A stretch of 64,000 bases of DNA from Paenibacillus sp. N3.4 (GTDB taxonomy: Bacteria > Bacillota > Bacilli > Paenibacillales > NBRC-103111). Of the stretch, positions 37,068-46,781 are shown piece after piece (positions within the stretch are counted from its first letter, which is position 1; each line of letters starts with the position of its first letter). The stretch is taken from positions 42,630 through 106,629 of the forward strand of contig NZ_VRTT01000020.1 in NCBI RefSeq assembly GCF_008017805.1, in the 5' to 3' direction. Position numbers and translations under genes: made by a program. Under the pieces are notes generated by a model that was not told the DNA's origin, did no database searches, and was given only the letters and a program-made list of their open reading frames with translations.

Positions 37068-38406
37068 CAAATTCACCGCCGGTTTTCGCGTTATTCCCTA
37101 AAAATGGAACTTTAAATGAGGTGATTCCAGCGATATAAAGAATAAGTCCGATCGCTCCATATAAAATGCCCAAAATGCCATAGAACGCACTCAATACCAA
37201 AATGATATACTTCATGATACGTACTGAGACGGTATTCAGAAATCCGGGAAGAGTGAGGTTGGCAATTGTCGTTGCGGCTAAAATAATAATGAGTAAATTG
37301 CTGACAAGCTTTGCTTGAACAACTGCTTGACCCAGTACGATACCTCCAACCATAGTAATGGCAGGACCGATACTTTTGGGCAAACGAATAATGGCTTCAA
37401 TGATCATTTCGAGAATAAGCAGCATCATGAGGGTTTCCACTAGTGCCGGATAAGGTACCTTTTGACGGCTTTCTGATATCGCTAGAGCTAGCTGAAAACT
37501 AAGCACCTCCGGATTTGTGGACACTATAGATACATAGATTGCAGGTGTAAATAGGGCAATAAGTAATCCTAAGATGCGTATGTATCGAAAAAAATACATG
37601 AAGATAGAGGGGAAGTTTTCATCTATTTTAAGTGACCAAAAATCCGATAATTGCACGGGAAACGAGAGTGCAATAGGGTAATGATCGATCATGATGATAA
37701 CTTTCCCATCCATCAAGTTATGAAAAGTTTCTGCTGTCAGCTCTGTGGTGAGATAATTAGGGATAAGCGAATACTTCGAAAGGCCGAGAATTTTTGTTAG
37801 CAATTGTGAGTTATAACCTTCTTGAGCCTTTCCTTGTTCCAGTTTGGCTGTAATTCCTCGTACAACCTCTTTATTCGCTTTCGATTCAATATAAAAAAGG
37901 CCTACGTCACATGGATTATCAGTCCCTACCAAAAATTTCTTCACGGTAAAATCTTTAGCTTTTAGTTTGTTCGTAGTAAACCAATATTGGTTTGCAAATT
38001 TTCAGTAAAGGCGTCATAAGAGGATAAAAGCACATTTTCATGCTGCGATGTGGTTATATCTCGCGTGATGGAGGCACTTACGGGTTCAATGACCAAAAAG
38101 CTGGAATCATCCTCCATAAAAACAATGAACTTTCCTTCTAAAAGGGCAGGCATTAATTCTGATGATGAGGAATAACTGTTGGCCCCTAATGTAGCGGCGA
38201 TAGACTCGATCATGTCACCACGTTCATTATGTTCCACTTGCAACTGATTTAAAAGTTCTTGTGTTTTTTGAAGATCAACTAATGACGATAGAAACCATAC
38301 GTGTACTTCATGTCCAAATATCCTTATTTCAGTTGAAATGAAATCCCTATTTCGGGCGAAATATTCATGTATTTGCTCAAAGAATTTAGTGATATTGACT
38401 GACTCA
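37060..38406 (-). pseudogene. gerA: GerA-type germination receptor subunit, frameshifted
   Basis: The C-terminal piece (37060-37944) carries the GerA membrane domain (SESRQKVPYPALVETLMMLL; LPKSIGPAITMVGGIVLGQA). The N-terminal piece covers FFEQIHEYFARNRDF through SYDAFTENLQTNIGLLR and ends at TAA 37962. One missing base near 37955-37965, in an A/T-rich run, separates them (adding T restores RTNLKAKDFTVKKFLVGTD). The natural ATG (38404-38406, GGGAGTG upstream) is also out of frame with the N-terminal coding text, so a second one-base loss near 38395 is likely. Intact length would be about 448 residues. If real, the receptor is dead. Confidence 0.85.
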
Positions 38407-38687
38407 TAATCTCACTCCCATCACACCTTAATATGGGAATTTAATCCTTTGGTTATACGGAATCGTTTCAATAATTATTTGATGTTGGTATGCTGAGTTT
38501 TCTAAAATTAGAATAGATGTTGACGATAAATGTTCAAATGATGAAGTGGATTTATTTGTTATATTTATGTTAGGTATATTCACTTATGTGTGAAAATAAA
38601 GGGGGAAACTCTAATTGATTAGATGAATTTCTACTAAAAACATCTTCGTCGTCTATTTATATGAGGTTATTAAAATTATTTGATAGG

Positions 38688-38755
38688 TTACATGACATGT
38701 AAAGAAATAATATTTCATAAATGTATTTACAAAATGAAATAAAACTTGTTATAAT
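38688..38755 (+). promoter_or_regulatory. Promoter and operator-like palindromes of the MurNAc operon
   Basis: TATAAT (38750-38755) lies 17 bases after TTACAA (38727-38732). Upstream is a perfect palindrome TTACATG-A-CATGTAA (38688-38702). A second pair of arms, ATTTCAT (38712-38718) and ATGAAAT (38734-38740), straddles the -35 element. GAAAT/ATTTC half-sites of this kind are common for RpiR-family repressors, so the MurR-type gene product probably binds here. Confidence 0.65.
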
Positions 38756-38795
38756 GAACTCAAGAAGTCGAGGCGTGCAAATGAAACGATAGAAG

Positions 38796-39662
38796 GTGAT
38801 TCCTATATTAAAAGGTGGATTAGTGAGCATAGAAGCGGCCATGGCTAGCTTATCGCCGATGGAACGTAAAGTAGCAACGTATATTTTGGAACATCCTCAA
38901 GAGGTCGTTAGTCTTTCTGTGCAGAAGCTGGCCGAGTTCGCCAATGTAAGTGAAGCGACGATCGTGCGGCTCTCACGCTCTCTTCACTGTAAGGGGTTTC
39001 AAGAACTCAAAATGCGAATTGCCGGCGATTTGTCACAATCGTCACTGCCAACAGAAACGTATCAGGAGATTCATACGGACGGTTCCATAGGTGATCTTAT
39101 TAAATCGGTAACGAATAACAATATAGTGTCTATTCAAGACACGTTAACGGTGCTTTCACCGGAAAGTGTGGAAAAAGCGATTGCAACCTTAAGCAGCGCA
39201 AGAAAAATTGGTGTTTTCGGCGTCGGAGCATCAGGGGTAATTGCCGAGGATTTTAAGCAAAAGCTTACGCGTATTAATCGCTGGTGTGAAATAGGCACTG
39301 GATTCGATGCTCAAGCTACCATTGCAGCCAACCTGCTTCCCGGGGATGTCGTATTCGGTATTTCGTATACAGGCCAGACGGAAGACATGATTCGTTCGTT
39401 GGGCGTAGCAAAAAAAAACGGCGCCTCTGTGATTACTTTGACACGTTTCGGTTCAAATCCCGTTTCGGATCTGGCGGATATCCAACTGTTCATTAGTACT
39501 TTGGAGAAAAGTATACGCAGTGGGGCAATGGCTTCAAGGATCGCACAGCTCAATGTGATCGATATCTTGTATGTTGGAATCGCCGGTTCTCACTATGAGG
39601 AAAGCGTTAAATCTCTGGAAATGACCCGACAAGCGGTCAAGGTTGGGAAACGCAATGGATAA
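38796..39662 (+). CDS. murR: MurR/RpiR family transcriptional regulator
   Basis: 288 residues as read from GTG 38796; the best ribosome sites (GAAGGTG, AAAGGTGG) also fit an ATA at 38803 or a GTG at 38823, so the start is uncertain by up to nine codons. An N-terminal RpiR helix-turn-helix (LAEFANVSEATIVRLSRSL) is joined to a sugar-phosphate-binding SIS domain (IGVFGVGASGVIAEDFKQKL; VVFGISYTGQTEDMIRSLGV). In this operon the expected effector is MurNAc-6-phosphate. It overlaps the following serine-hydrolase gene by eight bases. Confidence 0.88.
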   Translation: MIPILKGGLVSIEAAMASLSPMERKVATYILEHPQEVVSLSVQKLAEFANVSEATIVRLSRSLHCKGFQELKMRIAGDLSQSSLPTETYQEIHTDGSIGDLIKSVTNNNIVSIQDTLTVLSPESVEKAIATLSSARKIGVFGVGASGVIAEDFKQKLTRINRWCEIGTGFDAQATIAANLLPGDVVFGISYTGQTEDMIRSLGVAKKNGASVITLTRFGSNPVSDLADIQLFISTLEKSIRSGAMASRIAQLNVIDILYVGIAGSHYEESVKSLEMTRQAVKVGKRNG

Positions 39663-40689
39663 GGTGGATCGCTTAGTTGAAGGCTGGCTGCAAGAGGGGC
39701 ATCTGCCCGGTGCTGTTCTTGATATCACGCTGATGAATCGCATTCGATTCCAAAAATCGTATGGCTCCTTCTCAGATGGCATTATGCAGCATCCCATCCG
39801 ATTAGACACGTTATTCGATATTGCCTCTTTGACTAAAGTAACCGCAACACTTCCGGCCATTCTCCTCTTAGTGGCTCAAGGCAAGGTTTCACTAGATAAC
39901 TCTGTGAGCGCTTACTTGCCTGCATTTCGTCATCAACAGGTTAGCGTGCGCCATCTATTGCTGCATGCATCCGGATTGCCGTCTGATTTGCCAATGCGCT
40001 CACGGAAAGAAAAGCGACCTGATATCTTCGAGGAAACTCTCGCGCAGGAATTAATTTTCCAACCTGGTGAGGACATGCGATATAGTGACCTCGGCATGAT
40101 CCTGCTCGGGATTATTGTAGAGCGTGTTGCTAGCGTTCCTCTGGATCGTTTCGTCAAGCAGCATATATTCGACCCGCTCGAGATGTACAGCACTGTATAT
40201 AATCCCGGTCCGGAGTTTCAAGAGCGCATAGCAGCTACAGAACCGCTGGATGGAACATTCATTAGGGGAGAGGTCCACGACGAGAAGAGCTTCCAACTTG
40301 GAGGTGTCTCTGGCAGTGCAGGATTATTCGCCACAGCTGATGACTTAACACGCTATGCCGCATGGTGGATGAAACCTGAAAGCAAAGATATTGTTCCACC
40401 ATTGCTGCTGCGTGAAGCCATCGGACATCCGGTCCGTGGCCGAGGACTTGGCTGGGAGGTTAGTCATGATCCCGCCTTCGTACCCAGTTGCGGCATAAGC
40501 TGGCCTACCGGCGGTTTCGGTCATACAGGGTTTACCGGAACGAGCATATGGGTAGAGCCGAATCAAGGTATTAGCGTCATATTTCTTACGAATGCGGTTC
40601 ATCTGGGACGAAACAACAAGATTCGAGAGTTGCGTCCGATTTTGCATGAAGCGGTTTTGTCCTCTTGTTTATCTGGAGGTTTAACATAG
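39655..40689 (+). CDS. Beta-lactamase-family serine hydrolase (AmiE-like)
   Basis: 344 residues from ATG 39655. It has the class C beta-lactamase/penicillin-binding fold: SxxK as SLTK in FDIASLTKVTATLPA, YxN-type YSDLGMILLG, and HTG in FGHTGFTGTSIWVEP. No signal peptide is visible. In Bacillus subtilis the corresponding MurNAc-operon gene (amiE/ybbE) encodes a muropeptide amidase of this fold, so a role in trimming muropeptides is likely by context. The start overlaps the regulator gene, which implies coupling. Other members of the fold are esterases, so the reaction stays inferred. Confidence 0.85.
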   Translation: MDKVDRLVEGWLQEGHLPGAVLDITLMNRIRFQKSYGSFSDGIMQHPIRLDTLFDIASLTKVTATLPAILLLVAQGKVSLDNSVSAYLPAFRHQQVSVRHLLLHASGLPSDLPMRSRKEKRPDIFEETLAQELIFQPGEDMRYSDLGMILLGIIVERVASVPLDRFVKQHIFDPLEMYSTVYNPGPEFQERIAATEPLDGTFIRGEVHDEKSFQLGGVSGSAGLFATADDLTRYAAWWMKPESKDIVPPLLLREAIGHPVRGRGLGWEVSHDPAFVPSCGISWPTGGFGHTGFTGTSIWVEPNQGISVIFLTNAVHLGRNNKIRELRPILHEAVLSSCLSGGLT

Positions 40690-40717
40690 AAATGATAATT
40701 AAAGGGAGGCTTTTCTT

Positions 40718-42029
40718 ATGAAACGTTTATTCAGTGGGGCAGTATTAACAATGGTCGCTGCATCTTCCATGCTTGTCGCTTGCAGCAGCAACACCGCAAC
40801 TCCAAGCACAACTCCAAGAACAACCCCAGGTGCAGCAAGTTCTGCACAACGGCAGCGCCACAGGAAAAGTAAAGTTGACTATGGGTAGCTGGCGAACCGA
40901 AGACACGGAAGCTTACGCGAAAATCATTGCTGAATTCAAGAAGAAAAACCCAAACATTGATATCGAGTTTAAACCAACCAAAAATACGGAATACAACACA
41001 GCTCTAAACACGGCGCTGCAAAGCGGAAACGGTCCTGACATTATCCATCTTCGTCCTTATGCGGCAGGTGCTGCATTAGCGGATGCCGGCTACTTGGAAC
41101 CTTTAACTAGTCTGAAAGGAATGGATGTTTTCGCGAAGGACACTCTCCTCGCTGCTACAGGAAAAGACGGCAAAGTATACGGCGTGCCGACTGTGTTCAG
41201 CTCAACACAAGTATTTTACAACAAAAAAATATTCCAAAAATACAATCTTGCAGAGCCAAAAACATACGATGATCTCCTGAAAACAGCGGATACACTGAAG
41301 AAAAATAAAGTAACACCGTTTGCATTCGGTTCCAAAGAAGGATGGCTTCTTTCTTTAACACAAGGGACGCTAGCACCTTCCGTTTATGGGACAGATTTCG
41401 TGAAGAAAATACTTTCCGGGGATGCCAACTTCAAAAGTCCGGAATTTGTAAGTTCCATTAAAATGCTCAAAGACTTGACTCCTTACTTCCCGGATAATTA
41501 TGTGGGAATCGGTATGGATGACATGAGAAATATGTTTGTTACCGAGCAAGCAGCTATGATGGTCATGGGCGATTGGGAGTACGCGGTCATGAAGAAAACG
41601 AATCCGGATCTGCAAATGGATGTGTTCCCAGTTCCGCCAATGAAAGCAGATGGCAAAGCAACTGTGACAACTTGGGTAGATGGATCTTTTTCCGTGAATG
41701 CGAAATCTGCGCATAAGCAGGAAGCTCTTAAATTCATGGAGTTTTTAACTACAAAAGAGTTCGGAGCCCTGGCTGTTAACGAATTGCAAAAACCGAGCAC
41801 CATCCCTGGTGTGGCAGCAAACGATCCACTGGTAGCCAAAATTGCAAAAAATGCAGATACCATTTCCACACCTTACGCAGCGGTCGTATATTTCAATGCC
41901 GGTAACCCTACAACGAAAGCTACATTGGAAAATTCGATTCAAGGAATGTATTTGAACAAATTGACACCGGAGCAAGTCACAGAAGAAGTTCAGAAGAGTG
42001 CAGATACTTGGTTTAAGCCTAAGAAATAA
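40718..42029 (+). pseudogene. Sugar ABC transporter substrate-binding lipoprotein, frameshifted in the linker
   Basis: ATG 40718 has AAAGGGAGG upstream and starts MKRLFSGAVLTMVAASSMLV then ACSS, a lipoprotein signal with its cysteine. After a Thr/Pro/Ala linker the frame stops at TAG, while the mature domain continues in the +1 frame (GKVKLTMGSWRTEDTEAYAK to ADTWFKPKK). One extra base between about 40824 (C4 run) and 40850 explains this. The mature part is a family-1 MalE-like binding protein (LNTALQSGNGPDIIHLRPYA). As written, the binding protein has no signal. It would bind MurNAc or a muropeptide by context. Confidence 0.85.
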
Positions 42030-42051
42030 GTAAAGAAAAGGTGTGGGGGAC

Positions 42052-42981
42052 ATGAATAACTTGGCCAAATCGTCCGGGTGGAAAAAGGGAACAGTTCATC
42101 TGTTCCCGGTTCCTGCCCTCGCAGTTTACATTATGTTCGTGATTTATCCGATTCTTTCCGCTTTCGGTTATAGTTTTTATGATTGGAAAGGGCTCGTCCG
42201 CGGGGAATTTATTGGGGTTAGCAACTTTGTAGACTTGTTTACGAAAGAACCGTTCAACCATCTGTTTTGGAATGCGTTTGGTCATAATCTTTATTATTTT
42301 GCTATAGAAATGGCTGTGCAGAATGTGATTGCATTTGTGCTCGCTTATCTTGTATATAGTAAACTTAAAGGTTCGAACTTTTTGAAAATGGCCTATTTTT
42401 TACCAAGATTGCTTTCTGTCATCGTAGTCGGATTTTTATGGAAGCTTATGTTGAACCCGAATAATGGTGTCGTCAATGTGCTGCTCAAAAAAGTCGGTCT
42501 AGTTTCATGGGCCAAACCTTGGCTCGGGGACCCTTCTACGGCGTTAACCTCGATTACCATCGTCAACAGCTGGTTTGGTGTTGGTTTCTCCATGTTGATT
42601 TTTCTTGCTGGTTTACATGCCATTTCCACGGAAGTCATTGAAGCAGCACGACTTGATGGCGTTAAAGGGTTTCGATTAATCCGATCGATCATCTTGCCGA
42701 TGATGAGTCAGTCTTTGATCATCATTACGGTATTCACGTTTATCCATGCATTCGAAGCATTCGAGCTCATTTATGCGATGGAAGGTTCACAGGGGGAACC
42801 CTATAATTCTACAGACACATTGGCTGTGTTCTTTTATCGGATTGCGTTTGGCGGTTCGTCCGGTGGCGATTCAGTTGCCTTGGGTCTCGGATCGGCATTG
42901 GCTGTTGTACTATTTTTCATTATTGCATCAATTTCCGCATTGTTCCTGTACTTCACCAGGAATCAATCTGCGCAGCATTAA
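42052..42981 (+). CDS. Sugar ABC transporter permease, MsmF/MalF type
   Basis: 309 residues from ATG 42052 (GTGTGGGGG upstream; a GTG at 42043 is the alternative). Six main membrane helices and the EAA loop STEVIEAARLDGVKGFRLIR, with LPMMSQ following, as in carbohydrate uptake class 1 permeases. It pairs with the next permease gene, 15 bases downstream. No ATPase gene is in the operon, which is normal for this class because a shared MsmK-type ATPase usually serves several importers. Confidence 0.92.
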   Translation: MNNLAKSSGWKKGTVHLFPVPALAVYIMFVIYPILSAFGYSFYDWKGLVRGEFIGVSNFVDLFTKEPFNHLFWNAFGHNLYYFAIEMAVQNVIAFVLAYLVYSKLKGSNFLKMAYFLPRLLSVIVVGFLWKLMLNPNNGVVNVLLKKVGLVSWAKPWLGDPSTALTSITIVNSWFGVGFSMLIFLAGLHAISTEVIEAARLDGVKGFRLIRSIILPMMSQSLIIITVFTFIHAFEAFELIYAMEGSQGEPYNSTDTLAVFFYRIAFGGSSGGDSVALGLGSALAVVLFFIIASISALFLYFTRNQSAQH

Positions 42982-42996
42982 GACAGGAGGCAGACC

Positions 42997-43821
42997 ATGA
43001 AAACCAACAAATCTTTTCGGGGGCTCCAATACGCTGCGGCGTACTTGGGAGCGCTGGTCAGTTTGTATCCGATTTTTCTGATGCTGACCTCCTCTTTAAA
43101 GACGAATATGCAGATTTTGAAAAATCCGATGTCACTGCCAACGTCGATATCGTTTGCGGCTTATAGCAAGTTAATTCATCAAATTCCGTTCATGACCTAT
43201 TTTTGGAACAGTATTGTGGTAAGTGTCGTGTCTGTCGTTTTCATTTTGCTGTTTGCCGTGATGGCTTCGTTCTATATTGCCAGATACCCGTTCCGATGGA
43301 ATGGCGCCTTGTTCTTCTTTTTTCTCTTGGGCATGATGATTCCTATTAAGCTTGGCATCGTACCCCTATTCCTTTTGATGAAGCAGCTCGCGATGTTGAA
43401 CAGCATTTGGTCGCTAGTTAGCGTGTACACGGCTATTGGCTTGCCACTCGCGATCCTCATTCTAACCGGGTTTTTCCGTACACTGCCGAAGGAACTGGAG
43501 GAAGCGGCTCGCATCGATGGTTCTTCCGATTTCGGTGTGATGTGGCATGTATTGCTGCCGCTCATTCGTCCAGCTTTAGGGACAGTGATGATCATGAATT
43601 TTATAATGGCGTGGAACGATTTCTTTTTCCCACTCATTTTTATTCAAGACGATATGAAAAAGACGATTCCGGTCGGCATGCTTTCCTTATTCGGACAGTA
43701 CTCGACGGATTTGAGCATGCTGTTCGCTGGGCTAACATTGGCTTCCGTGCCGATGATTATTATGTTTTTCCTAGCATCCAAGCAGTTTATGGAAGGCATG
43801 ACGGCAGGAGCGGTGAAGTAA
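42997..43821 (+). CDS. Sugar ABC transporter permease, MsmG/MalG type
   Basis: 274 residues, ATG with CAGGAGG upstream. Six membrane helices and the EAA loop ELEEAARIDGSSDFGVMWHV, then LPLIRPALGTVMIMNFI, as in MalG-type permeases. It forms a heterodimer channel with the preceding permease. Its stop lies one base before the kinase start, so the transporter and kinase are translated together, consistent with uptake of free sugar followed by phosphorylation inside the cell. Confidence 0.92.
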   Translation: MKTNKSFRGLQYAAAYLGALVSLYPIFLMLTSSLKTNMQILKNPMSLPTSISFAAYSKLIHQIPFMTYFWNSIVVSVVSVVFILLFAVMASFYIARYPFRWNGALFFFFLLGMMIPIKLGIVPLFLLMKQLAMLNSIWSLVSVYTAIGLPLAILILTGFFRTLPKELEEAARIDGSSDFGVMWHVLLPLIRPALGTVMIMNFIMAWNDFFFPLIFIQDDMKKTIPVGMLSLFGQYSTDLSMLFAGLTLASVPMIIMFFLASKQFMEGMTAGAVK

Positions 43822-43822
43822 T

Positions 43823-44845
43823 ATGGATGAAAGTAAACGTTATATAGGCATAGATGGCGGAGGGACTAAAACGGTCTGTATCCTTGGCGATAAGGAAGGC
43901 CATATTTTGGCCGAAAGTCGCGGAGCATCCAGCAGTGTGAAGTCACGGCCGTGGGAAGATGTGCAGCAGGTTCTGCTTACTCTCATTCGTGATGTATTAG
44001 AGCAGTCGAGTACAGATATGTCCCGATTAGGCGGGATTTTCCTCGGACTTGCCGGGAGTGATCGGCCGGAAGACCGGAAGCGAATGCATGATTGGCTGCA
44101 AACCGAGCTGCCTGACGGTGTTCCTATCACGGTGCATAATGATGCCGTGACCGCGTTGACAGCGGGAACCTGGGGACAAAAGGGTATTGCGCTCATCTCT
44201 GGCACAGGTTCGATTGCCTATGGATTCGACCCGGCAACCGGAGCGTTCGTCCGAGTCGGAGGCTGGGGTTATTTGCTTGGAGACGAAGGAAGTGGCTTTG
44301 ATCTTGGACGCAAAGCGCTAGCAGCCGTCATGCGAGCATATGATGGCCGAGGAAAACCAACAGCTTTAACGGAGTTAGTTCTAAGTCATTGGTCGCTGCA
44401 GCATCCTGGTCAACTCATTAATATGATATACGGTCAGGAAAATGTCCGCACAGCAATAGCAGATGGATCCAAGCTTGTTATGTATGCTGCGGCTGATGGA
44501 GATCCGATTGCTGTTAATCTTGTAGAAGAGGCGATCCGTGAGCTCGAAGATCTGGTCTATACAGTTGTTACTTCTATGGGCATAGAAGAGGCTGTGGATT
44601 CGAGCGAGCGTGGACAATTTGCGGGAAATGCCATACCGCTTGTGATTACGGGAGGCTTATTTTCAGATAAAGCGTTTGAACAACGATTTATGCAAACTAG
44701 AGCGATACAATCCGGTATGTTCAATGTATGTTTGCTTGAGCGACCTCCAGTCATCGGAGCCTATTTGCTTGCTTTACAGGAACAAGGCTTTGAATTGACG
44801 GAGGTTATGCAGCAGCGGATAGCGGCATTTGTCTTTCGTAAATAA
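43823..44845 (+). CDS. murK: BadF/BadG-type sugar kinase, MurK-like
   Basis: 340 residues of the ASKHA ATPase fold: phosphate-1 motif YIGIDGGGTKTVCILGDKEG, phosphate-2/adenosine region ALISGTGSIAYGFD, GWGYLLGDEGSGFDLGR, and a C-terminal ITGGLFSDKAFEQ. This BadF/BadG/BcrA/BcrD group includes N-acetylglucosamine kinases and the MurNAc/GlcNAc kinase MurK of Clostridium. Between an ABC importer and MurQ, it most likely makes MurNAc-6-phosphate, the MurQ substrate, doing the job that a PTS does in Bacillus subtilis. The gene symbol is by context and should be read as MurK-like. Confidence 0.85.
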   Translation: MDESKRYIGIDGGGTKTVCILGDKEGHILAESRGASSSVKSRPWEDVQQVLLTLIRDVLEQSSTDMSRLGGIFLGLAGSDRPEDRKRMHDWLQTELPDGVPITVHNDAVTALTAGTWGQKGIALISGTGSIAYGFDPATGAFVRVGGWGYLLGDEGSGFDLGRKALAAVMRAYDGRGKPTALTELVLSHWSLQHPGQLINMIYGQENVRTAIADGSKLVMYAAADGDPIAVNLVEEAIRELEDLVYTVVTSMGIEEAVDSSERGQFAGNAIPLVITGGLFSDKAFEQRFMQTRAIQSGMFNVCLLERPPVIGAYLLALQEQGFELTEVMQQRIAAFVFRK

Positions 44846-44878
44846 AACAATATATCCAAATAAAGGAGGCAAGGTAAC

Positions 44879-45802
44879 GTGGAAAAACAGGAGAAGAAAC
44901 AACTGGTTACAGAACAGAGAAATGAAAAATCACAGCACCTTGACCGACTGAGTGTTCAGGAAATCGTGACATTAATGAATGAAGAAGACCAAACGGTAGC
45001 CTTATCGGTAAAAGGTGCTCTTCCACAAATTTCAACGGCCATTGAAGCAGTCGCTGAGGCGATGACAAGCGGCGGCAGACTTTTCTATATCGGAGCGGGA
45101 ACGAGTGGACGTCTTGGTATTTTGGACGCTTCGGAATGCCCTCCTACCTTTGGTGTAGAGACAGATTTGGTGATCGGGCTTATTGCCGGAGGAGAAAAGG
45201 CGATCCGCTCAGCCATCGAAAATGCTGAAGATGACGAGAATGCTGGGGTTCGCACCATAGCAGAAGTTGCCAAAGCAGGCGATGTCGTCGTTGGCATTAC
45301 AGCAAGCGGGACGGCTCCCTATGTGATTGGTGCCATTCGTGAAGCGAATCGGCTTGGGTTAGCCACGGTCGGTATTAGCTGCAACCAAGGTACACCACTG
45401 AGTGCCGTCGTAAAATATCCGATCGAGGTGCCTGTCGGGCCCGAAATAATTACAGGATCGACACGCCTAAAAGCAGGAACTGCTCAAAAAATGGTGCTTA
45501 ACATGATCTCCTCCACGGCGATGATCCAAATGGGCAAGGTTTATGGCAATCTAATGGTCAATGTTCAAGCGACGAATCAAAAGCTCCGGGTACGTACGGT
45601 TCGCATTATTCAAGAAGCGACGGGGGCGGATGAAGAAACAGCTGCACGTTTTGGAGCTGAAGCGAACGGTGATGCCAAAGTCGCTATTTTGATGATTATG
45701 TTCAGTGTCAGTCAGCAGAAAGCTTCGGCAGCGCTTGATCAAGTGCGCGACCATTTCGGTGATGCAGTTAAGCTGCTTGAACAAACAGAGGCTCAGGTTT
45801 AA
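44879..45802 (+). CDS. murQ: N-acetylmuramic acid 6-phosphate etherase
   Basis: 307 residues from GTG 44879 (AAAGGAGG upstream). A SIS-fold etherase with the diagnostic FYIGAGTSGRLGILDASECP then PTFG, GGEKAIRSAIENAEDDENAG, and GPEIITGSTRLKAGTAQKMV. The glutamates in DASECP and in the NAEDD-containing segment correspond to the catalytic residues reported for MurQ. It cleaves MurNAc-6-phosphate to GlcNAc-6-phosphate and D-lactate in the cytoplasm. This gene fixes the identity of the operon as peptidoglycan amino-sugar salvage. A terminator follows. Confidence 0.95.
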   Translation: MEKQEKKQLVTEQRNEKSQHLDRLSVQEIVTLMNEEDQTVALSVKGALPQISTAIEAVAEAMTSGGRLFYIGAGTSGRLGILDASECPPTFGVETDLVIGLIAGGEKAIRSAIENAEDDENAGVRTIAEVAKAGDVVVGITASGTAPYVIGAIREANRLGLATVGISCNQGTPLSAVVKYPIEVPVGPEIITGSTRLKAGTAQKMVLNMISSTAMIQMGKVYGNLMVNVQATNQKLRVRTVRIIQEATGADEETAARFGAEANGDAKVAILMIMFSVSQQKASAALDQVRDHFGDAVKLLEQTEAQV

Positions 45803-45841
45803 GAATTGTTGAATAAAGCGAATGAATAAAACGAAGTATCG

Positions 45842-45875
45842 AGACAGTCACTCTAATGAGTGCTGTCTTTTTTAG
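45842..45875 (+). terminator. Rho-independent terminator after murQ
   Basis: AGACAG-T-CACTC, loop TAAT, GAGTG-CTGTCT, then a T run. Confidence 0.88.
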
Positions 45876-45944
45876 GTCTTAATGGTATAATTTAACTATA
45901 GATAAAGTTCATACTAAGTCTCATGGATAGTGGAGGAGGTTGCA

Positions 45945-46535
45945 ATGAGAAGAGTAAAGAATTTCATATTAGTGATGCTTATAACAGGCATATGGACGGG
46001 GTGCAGTTCGCAAAAACCTCTAGAGAGCCAATCTCCTGTTTCAGTAAAAGAGGAGATTTCTCCTAAGATCGTGGATACGAAACAAAATGTTTTAATGGGT
46101 ATTAAGGAAGAAGTAAAGAATGGCCGAATGAAGGGGATTGAGATTCCATTAAATTCGACCTTTCAAACAGTAGTCAAAGTATATGGTGAGCCAAAAGGGA
46201 TTTCAAATAACGAGTGTTGGACCTATTCGTACGATCATTCGAAAATTAATGCTATGTTTTATTATGATCATGATTCTTGCAGCAATGAACGTAATCTTCT
46301 AAAACCAGAATCGATTCTCAATCAGATTTCAGTAACGCCAGATTTTTTTCATATCTCAATAACAGAAGAAGACGTAAAGAATGCGTTAGGAAAACCAAAC
46401 AAAGAATATTTGAATGAGGCGTACGGTGGCTATTACCTTATTTATGAGATAAGTAATTCCAAGCTGATCTTCATAACAGAGGAGGAATCTTCCGCAAAAA
46501 AAATCGGCAAAATAAACGTGGAAATGAAAACTTAA
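45945..46535 (+). CDS. Lipoprotein, DUF4309/YjgB-like
   Basis: 196 residues from ATG 45945 (GGAGGAGGTTGCA upstream). The lipobox GIWTGCSSQ places it on the outer face of the membrane. The mature part has two similar alpha/beta segments each containing a glycine-proline turn (VVKVYGEPKGISNNECWTYS; DVKNALGKPNKEYLNEAYGG), like the repeats of YjgB-type DUF4309 proteins of Bacillus. The assignment is moderate. Function unknown. It is a single-gene unit with its own terminator. Confidence 0.7.
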   Translation: MRRVKNFILVMLITGIWTGCSSQKPLESQSPVSVKEEISPKIVDTKQNVLMGIKEEVKNGRMKGIEIPLNSTFQTVVKVYGEPKGISNNECWTYSYDHSKINAMFYYDHDSCSNERNLLKPESILNQISVTPDFFHISITEEDVKNALGKPNKEYLNEAYGGYYLIYEISNSKLIFITEEESSAKKIGKINVEMKT

Positions 46536-46563
46536 ACGGCACAGATACTTTTGATCTGGATTT

Positions 46564-46608
46564 GAAAAAGTGGCTGAAAAGGAGGGATTCCTACTCAGCC
46601 ACTTTTTC
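46564..46608 (+). terminator. Rho-independent terminator
   Basis: A perfect 14-bp stem GAAAAAGTGGCTGA / TCAGCCACTTTTTC around a 17-base loop. Confidence 0.85.
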
Positions 46609-46781
46609 GTATTATCAGCAGGTTTTTATCCATTTGGTCGGCATTGAGTTCCTTAATATGTATAAGGCGGATGAATGTTAATTTTATGTAAATGTCGGAT
46701 ATTCCCCAATAAAAATGATAAACTCATTCACAACAAATTCTCTAAATTTACTAAAAGTTATTAAATCTATGAAGGAGGTCA

